Shown: positions 7,100-14,649 of the stretch, piece by piece
Layout: each line of letters opens with the position of its first letter
How positions within the stretch are numbered: the first letter of the stretch is position 1
Assembly: GCA_002297665.1 (NCBI GenBank)
Contig: DBMS01000205.1
Span: 1 to 16,368, forward strand
DNA: 16,368 nucleotides
Reading direction: 5' to 3'
Origin: Holophagaceae bacterium UBA692
Lineage (GTDB): Bacteria; Acidobacteriota; Holophagae; Holophagales; Holophagaceae
Made by a program: the position numbers and the translations under genes
Notes under the pieces: generated by a model
What the model saw: only the letters and a program-made list of their open reading frames with translations
What the model was told of the DNA's origin: nothing
Databases searched by the model: none

Positions 7100-7366
7100 A
7101 GGCGTAAGGGGCTTGCCCTTCTTCAGGGCCGCGGCGGAAGCCAGGGCGGCAGCCAGCTCTGCCTCCTGCTCCCTGCGGACGTCCTCGGCCTTACCATCCC
7201 GAACCTGCCTGAGGAGCCGGACCTGGTGATCCACCTGGACGAATTGCCGGAGTTCCATGAGGCGGGCGTTCCGGGCCAGCCCGAAGAGCGACGTGGCCGC
7301 GCAGCCAAGGGCAAAGCCCAAGGCCACCATGAGGGTCGGGAAAAGGTCGGGCTTTCGGGGTCTCAT
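6986..7366 (-). CDS. Small membrane-anchored protein of unknown function
   Basis: I do not recognise this 126-aa protein. It has a positively charged start (MRPRKPD), one hydrophobic segment at about residues 10-32, then a charged, mostly helical Ala/Leu/Glu/Arg-rich region with a coiled-coil look (QVRLLRQVRDGKAEDVRREQ). This is the topology of a single-pass inner-membrane protein with a periplasmic helical domain. GGAG lies eight bases before the ATG, which supports a real gene. It starts 43 nt downstream of the AraC-type regulator on the same strand and may be cotranscribed with it. Its last 114 nt overlap the opposing MFS frame. Periplasmic metal or stress sensors can have this shape, but no specific motif supports that. 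Confidence 0.7.
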   Translation of the reverse strand: MRPRKPDLFPTLMVALGFALGCAATSLFGLARNARLMELRQFVQVDHQVRLLRQVRDGKAEDVRREQEAELAAALASAAALKKGKPLTPSQEATVIRARTYLAESSLGALRGEMDADIRKLLGTAP

Positions 7367-7409
7367 GAACGCGTCTCCGGGGAAGGGAACTGGAATCCAA
7401 TGGCATGGC

Positions 7410-8333
7410 TCACACGGCAGTCGCCGCCCCGGCGTCGCGCAGGCGCTTGGGGGCGAGGCCCGTGCTGCGCTTGAAGGCGTGGCTGAAGGCGCTTTCGGAG
7501 GTGTAGCCCAGGGAATAGGCGATGGCCGAGACCGGGGCGTTCCCTTCCGCCAGGGCCTTCCGGGCGAGGCGCATGCGCCACTCGGTGAGGTAGGTCAGGG
7601 GCGGGACGCCGGCGGCGGCGCGGAAGTGCGTGGCGAAGGTGGTGCGGGACATGCCGGCCGCCTTGGCCAGGTCGTGGAGCCGCCAGGACCGGCCGGGCTC
7701 GCCGTGGATGAGCCGCAGGGCGGGGGCCAGCTGGCGGTCCGTGATGGCCCGCAGCCGTCCCGGCGCGAACGGGCCCGCCTGGGCGAGGTGGGCGCGGAGG
7801 ATGTGGATGAAGAGGAGGTGGGCCAGTTGCGTGGACGCGACCCCCGCGCCGGGAAGCTCGGCGGTGCGTTCCTGCACCAGCTGGGCGAGCACCCAGTGCG
7901 ACATGGCGGCGTGGGGGGAACCGGCGCGGGCCACCACCAGGGGGGGCAGGACCGCCGTCAGGAGGTCGCCGCTGGCGGGGGCCAGCTCCACGTGGCCGCC
8001 CAGCAGCTGGAAGTCGTCGCCGTCCCCCACGCGCGCGGATGGGCTGACGCCGTTGCGGAACACGGCCAGGGCGTCCACCGGTTCCAGCGCGGGATCGCTG
8101 GCCAGCGTGAAGGCGCGCGGGGCCGAGAGCAGGAAGACGTCGCCGGCGGTGAGCAGGAGCGCGGCCGGTTCGCCCTCCACCCGCAGCCAGCACTGGCCGC
8201 GCACGACGCCGAAGAACTTGATCATGTCGGGGGGCGGGAACCGGATGGCCCAGGCGCCGCCGGCGTCCAGGGCGCCGGTGATGACCGACTGGGCATTGGC
8301 CAGCGTGAGGAGGTCCGAGAAGAGGTCCGGCAT
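7410..8333 (-). CDS. AraC family regulator with N-terminal cupin domain
   Basis: A 307-aa regulator. The N-terminal cupin-type sensor (residues about 10-180; GAWAIRFPPPDMIKFFGVV, then GDVFLLSAP) resembles the AraC-binding-domain class found beside oxidoreductases. The C-terminal DNA-binding domain carries two helix-turn-helix units: LAKAAGMSRTTFATHFR (about 221-237) and IAYSLGYTSESAFSHAFKR (about 270-288), ending in the usual GLAPKRLR. The frame is open to an ATG at 8372; I prefer the ATG at 8333 because family members begin with this MPDLFSDLL-like helix, but neither start has a clear ribosome-binding site. It is divergent from the aldo/keto reductase (start 8466), its likely target. The small membrane protein follows on the same strand. 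Confidence 0.92.
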   Translation of the reverse strand: MPDLFSDLLTLANAQSVITGALDAGGAWAIRFPPPDMIKFFGVVRGQCWLRVEGEPAALLLTAGDVFLLSAPRAFTLASDPALEPVDALAVFRNGVSPSARVGDGDDFQLLGGHVELAPASGDLLTAVLPPLVVARAGSPHAAMSHWVLAQLVQERTAELPGAGVASTQLAHLLFIHILRAHLAQAGPFAPGRLRAITDRQLAPALRLIHGEPGRSWRLHDLAKAAGMSRTTFATHFRAAAGVPPLTYLTEWRMRLARKALAEGNAPVSAIAYSLGYTSESAFSHAFKRSTGLAPKRLRDAGAATAV

Positions 8334-8465
8334 GCCCGAACGATGGCGCAAGTCATGCGCACGTTCAAGCATTCGTCGTCCGGATCCCGCGCCGTATGCT
8401 GGCCGCTATCCCTGGGGGGGATGACGCCCGCCGCCGCCCTCCCCGCCAACCAAGGAGGACATGCC

Positions 8466-9551
8466 ATGCAACTCGACCATTACGTCACGCTCGGCCATTC
8501 CGGCCTGCGGGTAAGCCCCATGTGCCTGGGGGCCATGACCTTCGGGGAGGACCTCGGGTGGGGTTCGAGCGTGGAGGAGTCCGTGCGGATCATGGACCGC
8601 TTCATCGAACTGGGCGGGAACTTCATCGACACCGCCAACCTCTACACCAAGAGCCATTCCGAGAAGATCATCGGGGACCACCTGGGGCGCCACCCGGCCC
8701 GGCGGGACCGGCTGGTCCTGGCGACCAAGTTCAGCGCCAACCTCTATCCGGGCGACCCCAACGGCGGCGGCTCGGGCCGGAAGTCCATCATCTCCGCCTG
8801 CGAGAACTCCCTCCGCCGGCTCCAGACGGACTACATCGACCTGTACTGGCTGCACAACTGGGACGTGCACACGCCCATCGAGGAGACCATGGCGGCCCTG
8901 GACGCCCTGGTGAGGTCCGGCAAGGTCCGGTACGTCGGCGTTTCCGACACCCCCGCCTGGAAGATCGCCCAGGCCAACATGCTGGCCCAGTTCCGGGGCT
9001 GGTCGGCCTTCATCGGCCTGCAGATCGAATATTCGCTGCTGGAGCGCACCGTGGAGCAGGACCTGGTGCCCCTGGCGCTGGAGTTCGGCCTGGGCATCAC
9101 CCCCTGGTCGCCCCTGAAGAGCGGCGCCCTGAGCGGGAAGTACACCCGGACCAACGCGGGGTCCCAGGCCCGCAGCCGGGGCCCCTTCCTGGAACCCTTC
9201 CTGAACGAGAGGACCTACGCCCTCCTGGACGTGATGGCCGACATCGCCGGGGCCCACGACACCACGGTGGCGCGGGTCGCCCTGGCGTGGGTCGCGGGGC
9301 GCCCGGGCGTGGCGTCCACCATCATCGGCGCGCGGCGCCTCGAGCAGTTGGAGGACAACCTGGGCGCCCTGGGCGTGACCCTGGCGCCCGGGGAAGTCGC
9401 CCGGCTGGATGCGCTCACGACGCCCGTCTTCGGGTTCCCCGGTAGCATGCAGCCCATGTTCCCCGCCATCCACAACGGCGGGACCACCGTGAACGGCGTC
9501 CACGCCCCCGCGTCGGGGTTCGGCCTGGTGGAGGGGGAGAAGCCCTACTGA
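8466..9551 (+). CDS. Aldo/keto reductase
   Basis: Cytosolic NADPH-dependent oxidoreductase of 361 aa that reduces aldehydes or ketones; substrate unknown. The full catalytic tetrad is present: D55 and Y60 in FIDTANLY, K88 in LATKFS, and H130 in YWLHNWD. The C-terminal cofactor-binding elements are also readable (TPWSPLKSGALSGKY around 218-232, STIIGARRLEQLEDNL around 283-298). The protein resembles the large subgroup of YajO/Gfo-like AKRs of about 330-360 aa. Start: AAGGAGG at 8452-8458 is seven bases before the ATG at 8466. The ATG at 8461 is out of frame and too close. The open frame extends far upstream through the araC region, but that is a high-GC artefact. The divergent AraC gene suggests induction by a substrate-like effector. 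Confidence 0.94.
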   Translation: MQLDHYVTLGHSGLRVSPMCLGAMTFGEDLGWGSSVEESVRIMDRFIELGGNFIDTANLYTKSHSEKIIGDHLGRHPARRDRLVLATKFSANLYPGDPNGGGSGRKSIISACENSLRRLQTDYIDLYWLHNWDVHTPIEETMAALDALVRSGKVRYVGVSDTPAWKIAQANMLAQFRGWSAFIGLQIEYSLLERTVEQDLVPLALEFGLGITPWSPLKSGALSGKYTRTNAGSQARSRGPFLEPFLNERTYALLDVMADIAGAHDTTVARVALAWVAGRPGVASTIIGARRLEQLEDNLGALGVTLAPGEVARLDALTTPVFGFPGSMQPMFPAIHNGGTTVNGVHAPASGFGLVEGEKPY

Positions 9552-9592
9552 CCGGGGGGCCGCCGATCCCGAAGCCCCCGGGTTCCCCTTCT

Positions 9593-9619
9593 CCGGCCCG
9601 CCCGCCAAGGGCGGGCCGG
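9593..9619 (+). terminator. Hairpin after the aldo/keto reductase gene
   Basis: A perfect 11-bp stem, CCGGCCCGCCC (9593-9603) with GGGCGGGCCGG (9609-9619), and a GCCAA loop, starting 42 bases after the stop codon. It is very GC-rich but has no adjacent T tract; the nearest T run is at about 9652-9657. It probably ends the reductase transcript and shields the receptor promoter. Confidence 0.5.
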
Positions 9620-9693
9620 ACTGCGTCCGGGCGGGGCAGGGGCAGTCGCGATTTTTTCCCATGGGGGGACGGACATTTCAAAAGAGGAAGAGG

Positions 9694-9725
9694 TCAATAT
9701 TTATATTGAGAATTAGACTCAATAT
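9694..9725. promoter_or_regulatory. Palindromic operator with three half-sites, Fur-box-like
   Basis: TCAATAT (9694-9700), ATATTGAG (9703-9710) and CTCAATAT (9718-9725) form two overlapping perfect inverted repeats: 7 bp with a 2-base spacer and 8 bp with a 7-base spacer. The middle 15 bases, TGAGAATTAGACTCA (9707-9721), agree with the 7-1-7 Fur consensus TGATAATNATTATCA at 10 of 14 defined positions. It is a conspicuous AT-rich island in GC-rich DNA, overlaps the -35 element, and precedes a siderophore-type receptor. Binding by Fur is inferred. Confidence 0.6.
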
Positions 9726-9734
9726 CTGTAAATT
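9706..9734 (+). promoter_or_regulatory. Sigma70-like promoter of the TonB receptor operon
   Basis: TTGAGA (9706-9711, 5 of 6 to consensus) and TAAATT (9729-9734, 4 of 6) are separated by 17 bases. The -35 element lies within the palindromic operator, so an occupied operator should block RNA polymerase. The leader to the ATG at 9830 would be about 90 nt. Confidence 0.5.
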
Positions 9735-9829
9735 GGAACCAGGACGGTTCCTCGTCCGCCCCTCCACCCATCCCATCTCCCGAAGGGCCCGCCCGGGCCC
9801 GGGGGAACCTCTGCCTGAAAGGGAAATCC

Positions 9830-12163
9830 ATGCCCAACGCCGCTCTCCGCCTGCTCTCGGCCTCCCGCACGCCGGGAGGCCTCCTGGTTCCCTTGGCGGC
9901 CCTCGTGGCGGCGCCCGCCCCCTCGGCTTTGCCGGTGAACCTGCCCGCCCAGGACCTGGCGGCGTCCCTGGAGGCGCTGGCCGCTTTGGCGGGCCTCCGG
10001 CTGGTGGCGGCCCCGGGGATCCTGGACGGGCGCAGGGCGCCGGCGGTGAGCGGGACCTTCGAGGTCCAGGCCGCGCTGGGGGCCCTGCTCCGGAACAGCG
10101 GGCTGGAAGGCCGGGTGGTGGACGGGACCCTCCAGGTGCGTCCGGCGGGCGCCGAGGCGGTGCTCGCGGAAGTGAAGGTGAAGGGCTCCAGGGTGCGGGA
10201 GAGCGCCACCGGCCCCACCAAGGGGTACCGCCCCACCCGGTCCCTCACCGGCGCCAAGACCGACACGCCGCTGGCCGAGACGCCCCAGGCGATCTCCGTG
10301 GTCACCCGCGCCCAGATCGAGGACCAGGCGGCCGTCAGCGTGGGGGACGTGCTGAACTACGCCTCGGGCGTGCGCTCCAACGCCTACGGCGTGGACAGCC
10401 GCGGCGACTGGACGCGGGTGCGGGGCACGGAGCCCACGCAGTTCATGGACGGTCTCCTCCAGGTGTACGGCTACAACAACAACGTCCGTCCCGACCCCTA
10501 CCTCCTGGAGCGGGTGGAGGTGCTGCGCGGCCCCTCCTCCATGCTGTACGGCCAGGGCAGCACCGGGGGCGTCATCAACCTCCAGAGCAAGCGGCCCCAG
10601 GCCGAGCGGCAGGGGGAGATCGGCGTGCAGTTCGGCACCTTCAACCGCCGGCAGATCCAGGGCGACGTCACGGGCTCCCTTTCGGACGACGGCCGCTTCT
10701 CCTACCGCCTCGTGGGCGTGGGCCGCAAGAGCGACACCCAGGTGGACTTCGTGCCCGACGACCGGTACGCCGTCGCCCCTTCCCTCACCTGGCGTCCCGA
10801 CGACGCCACCAACCTCACCTTCCTGGGCTACTGGCAGAAGGACATGAGCGGCTCCTCCGCCACCTTCCTGCCCTGGTCCGGGACCGTGCTGCCCAACCCC
10901 AACGGGCAGATCCCAACTAGCCGCTTCGTGAGCGAGCCCGGCTACGACGCCTACGACATGCGCCAGGCCAGCCTGGGCTACGCGTTCGAGCACCGGTTCG
11001 CCGGCGGGTGGACGCTGCGCCAGAACGTCCGCTACGCCTCCAACCGGGGCACCTACCGGAGCCTCTATCCGGCCAGCAACTTCGCCAACCCCACGAGCCC
11101 CTACCTGGACCCGGACCAGCGGATCATCAGCCGCTACATCTGGGCCAACACGCGGGACGGCCACGCCCTGGTGGCGGACCAGTCCCTGGAAGGCACCGTC
11201 CGGGCGGGGCTCTTCGAGCACCGCCTCCTGGTGGGGCTGGACCACCTCCGCTACGGCGAGCACGCCGCCTCCGCCTTCGGCTTCAGCCCGTCCTTCGATC
11301 TCTACGCCCCGGCGTACGGGAACTTCACGGCGCCCGGCCTGACGCCCAACCCTTCCACCGAACTGCGCCAGACGGGCCTCTACGTGCAGGACCAGATCCG
11401 CATCGCCAGGCGCTTCGCCCTCACCCTGGGCGCGCGCCGCGACCACGTCACCAACGCGTCCGAGGGATCCCCCACGGACCGCGACGACGCCACCACGGTG
11501 CGCGGGGCCTTCATGCTCCTGACGGATTCCGGGTGGTCGCCCTACGTGAGCTACTCCGAGTCGTTCCAGCCGGTGGCGGGGAGCGACTTCTACAACCGGC
11601 GCTACAAGCCCCTGCGCGGCGAGCAGTGGGAGGCCGGCGTCAAGTACCAGAGCGCCTCGGGCGCCACCACCTTCAACGTCGCCTATTACGATCTCAAGGA
11701 GAAGAACAGGCAGATCGCCGACCCGGCGCAGCCCCTCAACAGCCTGCAGGCCGGCTCGACGCGGAGCAAGGGCTTCGAGGCCGAGCTCAAGGCCCGGCTC
11801 ACCCGGGCCTTCGAGCTGGTGGCCAACTTCGACCACATCGACCTGGACGAGCAGCTGGAGGCCACGCCGGCCAACCAGGGCTCCCTGTGGGGCCGCCTGC
11901 GGTTCTCCCTGGCCGGGATGGAAGGGTGGTCCGCGGGCCTGGGCTACCGGCACACCGCCGCCTTCCACAACCCGGCGGCCCCCAAGGTGGCCGCCACGAA
12001 CCTGGTGGACGCCATGCTCGCCCTGGAGACCGGTCCCTGGCGGTTCGCCGTCAACGGCACCAACCTCGCCGACCGGATCTACGCCACCACGATCCTCAGC
12101 CGGGGTGACGCGTGGTACGGCGCGCGGCGCAACCTCATCGCCAGCGTCACCTACCGCTTCTGA
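9830..12163 (+). CDS. TonB-dependent siderophore-type receptor with STN domain
   Basis: Outer-membrane receptor of 777 aa that imports a ligand, probably a ferric siderophore, with energy from TonB-ExbBD. Layout: signal peptide about 1-33; STN (secretin/TonB short N-terminal) domain about 36-104, from LPVNLPAQDLAASLEAL to VVDGTLQV; plug about 140-255, with ETPQAISVVTRAQIEDQ, RVRGTEPTQFMDGL and LERVEVLRGPSSMLYGQGS; then a beta barrel ending in NLIASVTYRF with the terminal aromatic residue needed for membrane insertion. The plug belongs to the FecA/FpvA/FhuA type. The STN domain normally signals to an anti-sigma regulator (FecR-like), but no fecI/fecR pair lies in this window. AAAGGGA stands a few bases before the ATG. 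The PepSY gene overlaps its stop by one base. The Fur-like operator upstream supports an iron role. Confidence 0.93.
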   Translation: MPNAALRLLSASRTPGGLLVPLAALVAAPAPSALPVNLPAQDLAASLEALAALAGLRLVAAPGILDGRRAPAVSGTFEVQAALGALLRNSGLEGRVVDGTLQVRPAGAEAVLAEVKVKGSRVRESATGPTKGYRPTRSLTGAKTDTPLAETPQAISVVTRAQIEDQAAVSVGDVLNYASGVRSNAYGVDSRGDWTRVRGTEPTQFMDGLLQVYGYNNNVRPDPYLLERVEVLRGPSSMLYGQGSTGGVINLQSKRPQAERQGEIGVQFGTFNRRQIQGDVTGSLSDDGRFSYRLVGVGRKSDTQVDFVPDDRYAVAPSLTWRPDDATNLTFLGYWQKDMSGSSATFLPWSGTVLPNPNGQIPTSRFVSEPGYDAYDMRQASLGYAFEHRFAGGWTLRQNVRYASNRGTYRSLYPASNFANPTSPYLDPDQRIISRYIWANTRDGHALVADQSLEGTVRAGLFEHRLLVGLDHLRYGEHAASAFGFSPSFDLYAPAYGNFTAPGLTPNPSTELRQTGLYVQDQIRIARRFALTLGARRDHVTNASEGSPTDRDDATTVRGAFMLLTDSGWSPYVSYSESFQPVAGSDFYNRRYKPLRGEQWEAGVKYQSASGATTFNVAYYDLKEKNRQIADPAQPLNSLQAGSTRSKGFEAELKARLTRAFELVANFDHIDLDEQLEATPANQGSLWGRLRFSLAGMEGWSAGLGYRHTAAFHNPAAPKVAATNLVDAMLALETGPWRFAVNGTNLADRIYATTILSRGDAWYGARRNLIASVTYRF

Positions 12164-13362
12164 TGCACCTGGAAAGGGTCGCCGTGCTCCGCAGAATCCT
12201 CGTCAACCTCCACCGCTGGTTCGGCCTGGGCGCGGCGGCCTTCCTGTTCGTCGCAGGCCTCACCGGGGCCGTCATTTCCTGGGACCACGAACTGGACGCG
12301 CGGCTCAATCCCGCGATGTTCCACGCGCGCACCCAGGGGGCGCCGCGGTCCGCCCTGGACCTGGCGGCCCAGCTGGAGGCGGGCGATCCCGCCGTCCGGG
12401 TGCGCTTCATGCCCCTGGCCGTGGAGCCGGGCCGCACCCTGCTGGTTTCCGTGGAGCCGCGGGTGGACCCGGCCACGGGAAAGCCCTTCGACGTGGGCTA
12501 CAACCAGGTGGCCCTGGACCCGGCCACGGGGGAGATCCAGGGCCGGCGGGACTGGGGCCGCGCCTCCCTGAGCCGGGAGAACCTGCTCCCCTTCCTCTAC
12601 AAGCTGCATTACAGCCTTCACCTGCCCAAGGCCTGGGGCATCGAGACGGGGGTGGTGTTCATGGGCGTCCTGGCGCTGCTCTGGGTGGCCGACAGCTTCA
12701 TCGCCCTGGGGATATCCTTCCCGTCCCGGGCCGCCTGGCGCCGCACCTTCGTGATCCGCTGGCGCCAGGGCGGGCCGCGGCGGACCTTCGACCTGCACCG
12801 GGCCGGGGGGGTGTGGACCTGGCTCCTGGTCCTCGTGCTGGCCGTGACCTCGGTGGGCATGAACCTGGGTCCCCAGGTGGTGCGTCCCGTGGTGTCCTTG
12901 TTTTCCACCCTGACGCCGTCGCCCTTCGCGTCCATGGCGCCGGGCCCGCCGGCCGAGCCCCGCGTGTCCCTGGCCGAGGCCGTGGCCCTGGGACGGGCCG
13001 AGGCCCGGCGCCGGGGGTGGACGGCGCCCGCGGGGGGCGTGTTCCACAGCGCCGAGGCGGGGGTCTGGGGGGTCGGGTTCTACGAACCGGGCCGGGACCA
13101 CGGCGACGGCGGCCTGGGCAACCCTTGGCTCTACTTCGATGCGGGGGACGGGCGGCCGCGTGGGGCGGACGTCCCCGGCACCGGCAGCCGCGGGGACCTC
13201 TTCATGCAGGCGATGTTTCCGCTCCACTCGGGCCGCATCCTGGGCTGGCCCGGGCGGGTGCTGGTGTCGGCCATGGGGCTGGTGGTCGCCTCGTTCTCGG
13301 TGACCGGCGTGCTGCTCTGGCTGCGCAGGCGGCGGAACCTGAGGGCCAAGGCGCGGGCCTGA
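12163..13362 (+). CDS. PepSY transmembrane protein (iron-reductase-like partner)
   Basis: A 399-aa inner-membrane PepSY-associated TM protein. Members next to siderophore receptors (for example FpvG, PiuB) are linked to reduction of imported ferric siderophores in the periplasm. Hydrophobic segments are visible at about 20-40, 162-185, 216-240 and 361-385, with PepSY-like soluble regions between (VALDPATGEIQGRRDW). Family-typical histidines are H17 (NLHRWFG), H149 and H153 (KLHYSLHL), H212 (DLHRAGG) and H355 (PLHSGRILGWPGR), candidates for haem ligands. The ATG at 12163 overlaps the receptor TGA (ATGA-type coupling). A GTG at 12184, with GGAAAGG six bases before it, is an alternative start. 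The gene is in one operon with the receptor and converges with the ATP-grasp gene 11 nt after its stop. Confidence 0.92.
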   Translation: MHLERVAVLRRILVNLHRWFGLGAAAFLFVAGLTGAVISWDHELDARLNPAMFHARTQGAPRSALDLAAQLEAGDPAVRVRFMPLAVEPGRTLLVSVEPRVDPATGKPFDVGYNQVALDPATGEIQGRRDWGRASLSRENLLPFLYKLHYSLHLPKAWGIETGVVFMGVLALLWVADSFIALGISFPSRAAWRRTFVIRWRQGGPRRTFDLHRAGGVWTWLLVLVLAVTSVGMNLGPQVVRPVVSLFSTLTPSPFASMAPGPPAEPRVSLAEAVALGRAEARRRGWTAPAGGVFHSAEAGVWGVGFYEPGRDHGDGGLGNPWLYFDAGDGRPRGADVPGTGSRGDLFMQAMFPLHSGRILGWPGRVLVSAMGLVVASFSVTGVLLWLRRRRNLRAKARA

Positions 13363-13373
13363 GCGGCCGGGCT

Positions 13374-14501
13374 TCAGCCCTTGCGCAGGTCCGCCAGGAG
13401 CGCGGCGAGGCCTTCGGTCATCCCGGGCCTCGCGGCCGCTCCGGCGATCTCGTTGCAGGGGTCCCACCGCTTGTTGGCCTCCACGATCCGGGGGCCGGCG
13501 GGGGTCAGGGCGATGTCCCACCCGAGGGTCCGCATGGGCAGGAAGAGGAGGGCGGCCCGGCGCGCCAGGGCGCAGGCCGCCTCCCAGTCCGGCAACGGGA
13601 AGTCCTGGAAGGGCACGGCCGTCCTGGGGTGCAGGGACACCTCCTCGACGCCGATCCCGCCCGGGCGCATGCCGACGGTGTGGACGAGGGTGCCCAGGGC
13701 GACGTCCACGTAGCTCAGCAGGTTGCCGTTGGTCCCCTCGTCGTAGTTGTCGACCACGGCCCCGCCGGCGATGACGCGGAGCATGGCGAAGACCACGCGG
13801 CTTTCGCCCCGCGCGTCCACGTCGGTCACCACGCGCACGGTCTGGAGGTAGGGCGTCCCGCTCAGGGCCGCCAGGGCCGGGTGGGGGTGGAGCCGTTCCT
13901 GGACCACGAAGGCGGCGTACCGGGGATCGGTGAAGAAGGCCTCCGGCGCGCGCCCCTCGGGGTGGTGCCCGGTGGCCGATCCGGTGAAGCCTCCGTTCTC
14001 GCGGCGGAAGATCTCGACGCCGCGCCCGTAGGCGCCCCGGCTGGGCTTGACCACGAACTCGCCGGGGAGCGTGGCCAGGAAGGCCCGCCAGTCGCCGGGG
14101 TCGCGCAGGGGACCTCCCTCCGCGGTGAACCCCGCCGGGCGGGCCACGACCCCGAAGAGACGGGGGACGGGCAGCCCCAGGCCCTGGCAGTACGCGTAGA
14201 AGAGGGCCTTGTCCTCGGTCAGGCAATCGAACCGGTCCGGGTTCACGCGGGTCTGGAGCCGCACCAGGGCGGCTTTCGAGATGGTCGCCGCCAGGGCGGA
14301 CAGGGGGAGGTCCGGGTCAAGGAGGCCGTCCTGGAGGGCCTCCCGGACCCGGAAGCCCCCGTGGGTCCTGAGCCAGGCGAGCCTGCGAAGCAGGGCGATC
14401 CCGCCGATGCGGTAGAAGCGGGCGGCGGCGCCCAGGTCCAAAGCGAGGGCCAGACCCCGGGCGGGGATGGAAAGCCACTTCTTCCAGAGGGCTCGACGCA
14501 T
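13374..14501 (-). CDS. ATP-grasp protein, sugar-transfer-associated type
   Basis: A 375-aa protein of the ATP-grasp superfamily, most like the group described as sugar-transfer-associated ATP-grasp (alpha-L-glutamate-ligase-related), found in exopolysaccharide and envelope loci. Visible elements are NPDRFDCLTEDKALFY (about 90-105), the ATP-binding FVVKPSRGAYGRG (149-161, lysine 152), VVQERL, TVRVVTDVD, and the metal-binding end GWDIALTPAGPRIVEANKRW (327-346, with E341 and N343). The active-site residues appear intact, so an ATP-dependent ligase (acyl-phosphate chemistry) is expected; the substrates are unknown. The frame is open to 14822, but the ATG at 14501 starts the basic N-terminal helix MRRALWKKW usual for this group; TGGA lies seven bases upstream. 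No polysaccharide genes lie nearby to explain its role. Confidence 0.87.
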   Translation of the reverse strand: MRRALWKKWLSIPARGLALALDLGAAARFYRIGGIALLRRLAWLRTHGGFRVREALQDGLLDPDLPLSALAATISKAALVRLQTRVNPDRFDCLTEDKALFYAYCQGLGLPVPRLFGVVARPAGFTAEGGPLRDPGDWRAFLATLPGEFVVKPSRGAYGRGVEIFRRENGGFTGSATGHHPEGRAPEAFFTDPRYAAFVVQERLHPHPALAALSGTPYLQTVRVVTDVDARGESRVVFAMLRVIAGGAVVDNYDEGTNGNLLSYVDVALGTLVHTVGMRPGGIGVEEVSLHPRTAVPFQDFPLPDWEAACALARRAALLFLPMRTLGWDIALTPAGPRIVEANKRWDPCNEIAGAAARPGMTEGLAALLADLRKG

Positions 14502-14591
14502 GTAATTTCCAGGTGGCCTCCATGGTACCTTAAGCCTTTGGGTTGCGCTGAAAAAAGAGGCTGTCCCGGGGCCGGGGGGGCGTGTTGGATG

Positions 14592-14619
14592 TTGAAAACC
14601 GCATAATGGCTGGCACAAT
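14592..14619 (+). promoter_or_regulatory. Candidate promoter of the hydrolase/histidine kinase operon
   Basis: TTGAAA (14592-14597, 5 of 6) and CACAAT (14614-14619, 4 of 6) are 16 bases apart. Transcription from near 14626 would give a short leader of about 24 nt before the ATG at 14650. The site lies in the 148-nt gap between divergent genes. Confidence 0.38.
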
Positions 14620-14649
14620 GGCGCCATTCCCACCATCCTATCTCCCACC

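Noticed and set aside
7257..8465. Upstream extension of the aldo/keto reductase frame to a 764-aa protein
   Set aside because: The added roughly 400 residues are antisense to the AraC gene, have shadow-like Gly/Arg/His-rich composition, and a strong ribosome-binding site sits at the normal start, 8466.
9719..11968. Minus-strand 749-aa open frame opposite the TonB receptor
   Set aside because: It is a shadow of high-GC coding DNA: no motifs, low-complexity composition, and the plus strand has an unambiguous receptor.
12105..14606. Plus-strand 833-aa open frame across the PepSY and ATP-grasp genes
   Set aside because: It is out of frame with PepSY and antisense to the ATP-grasp gene, with no recognisable domain.
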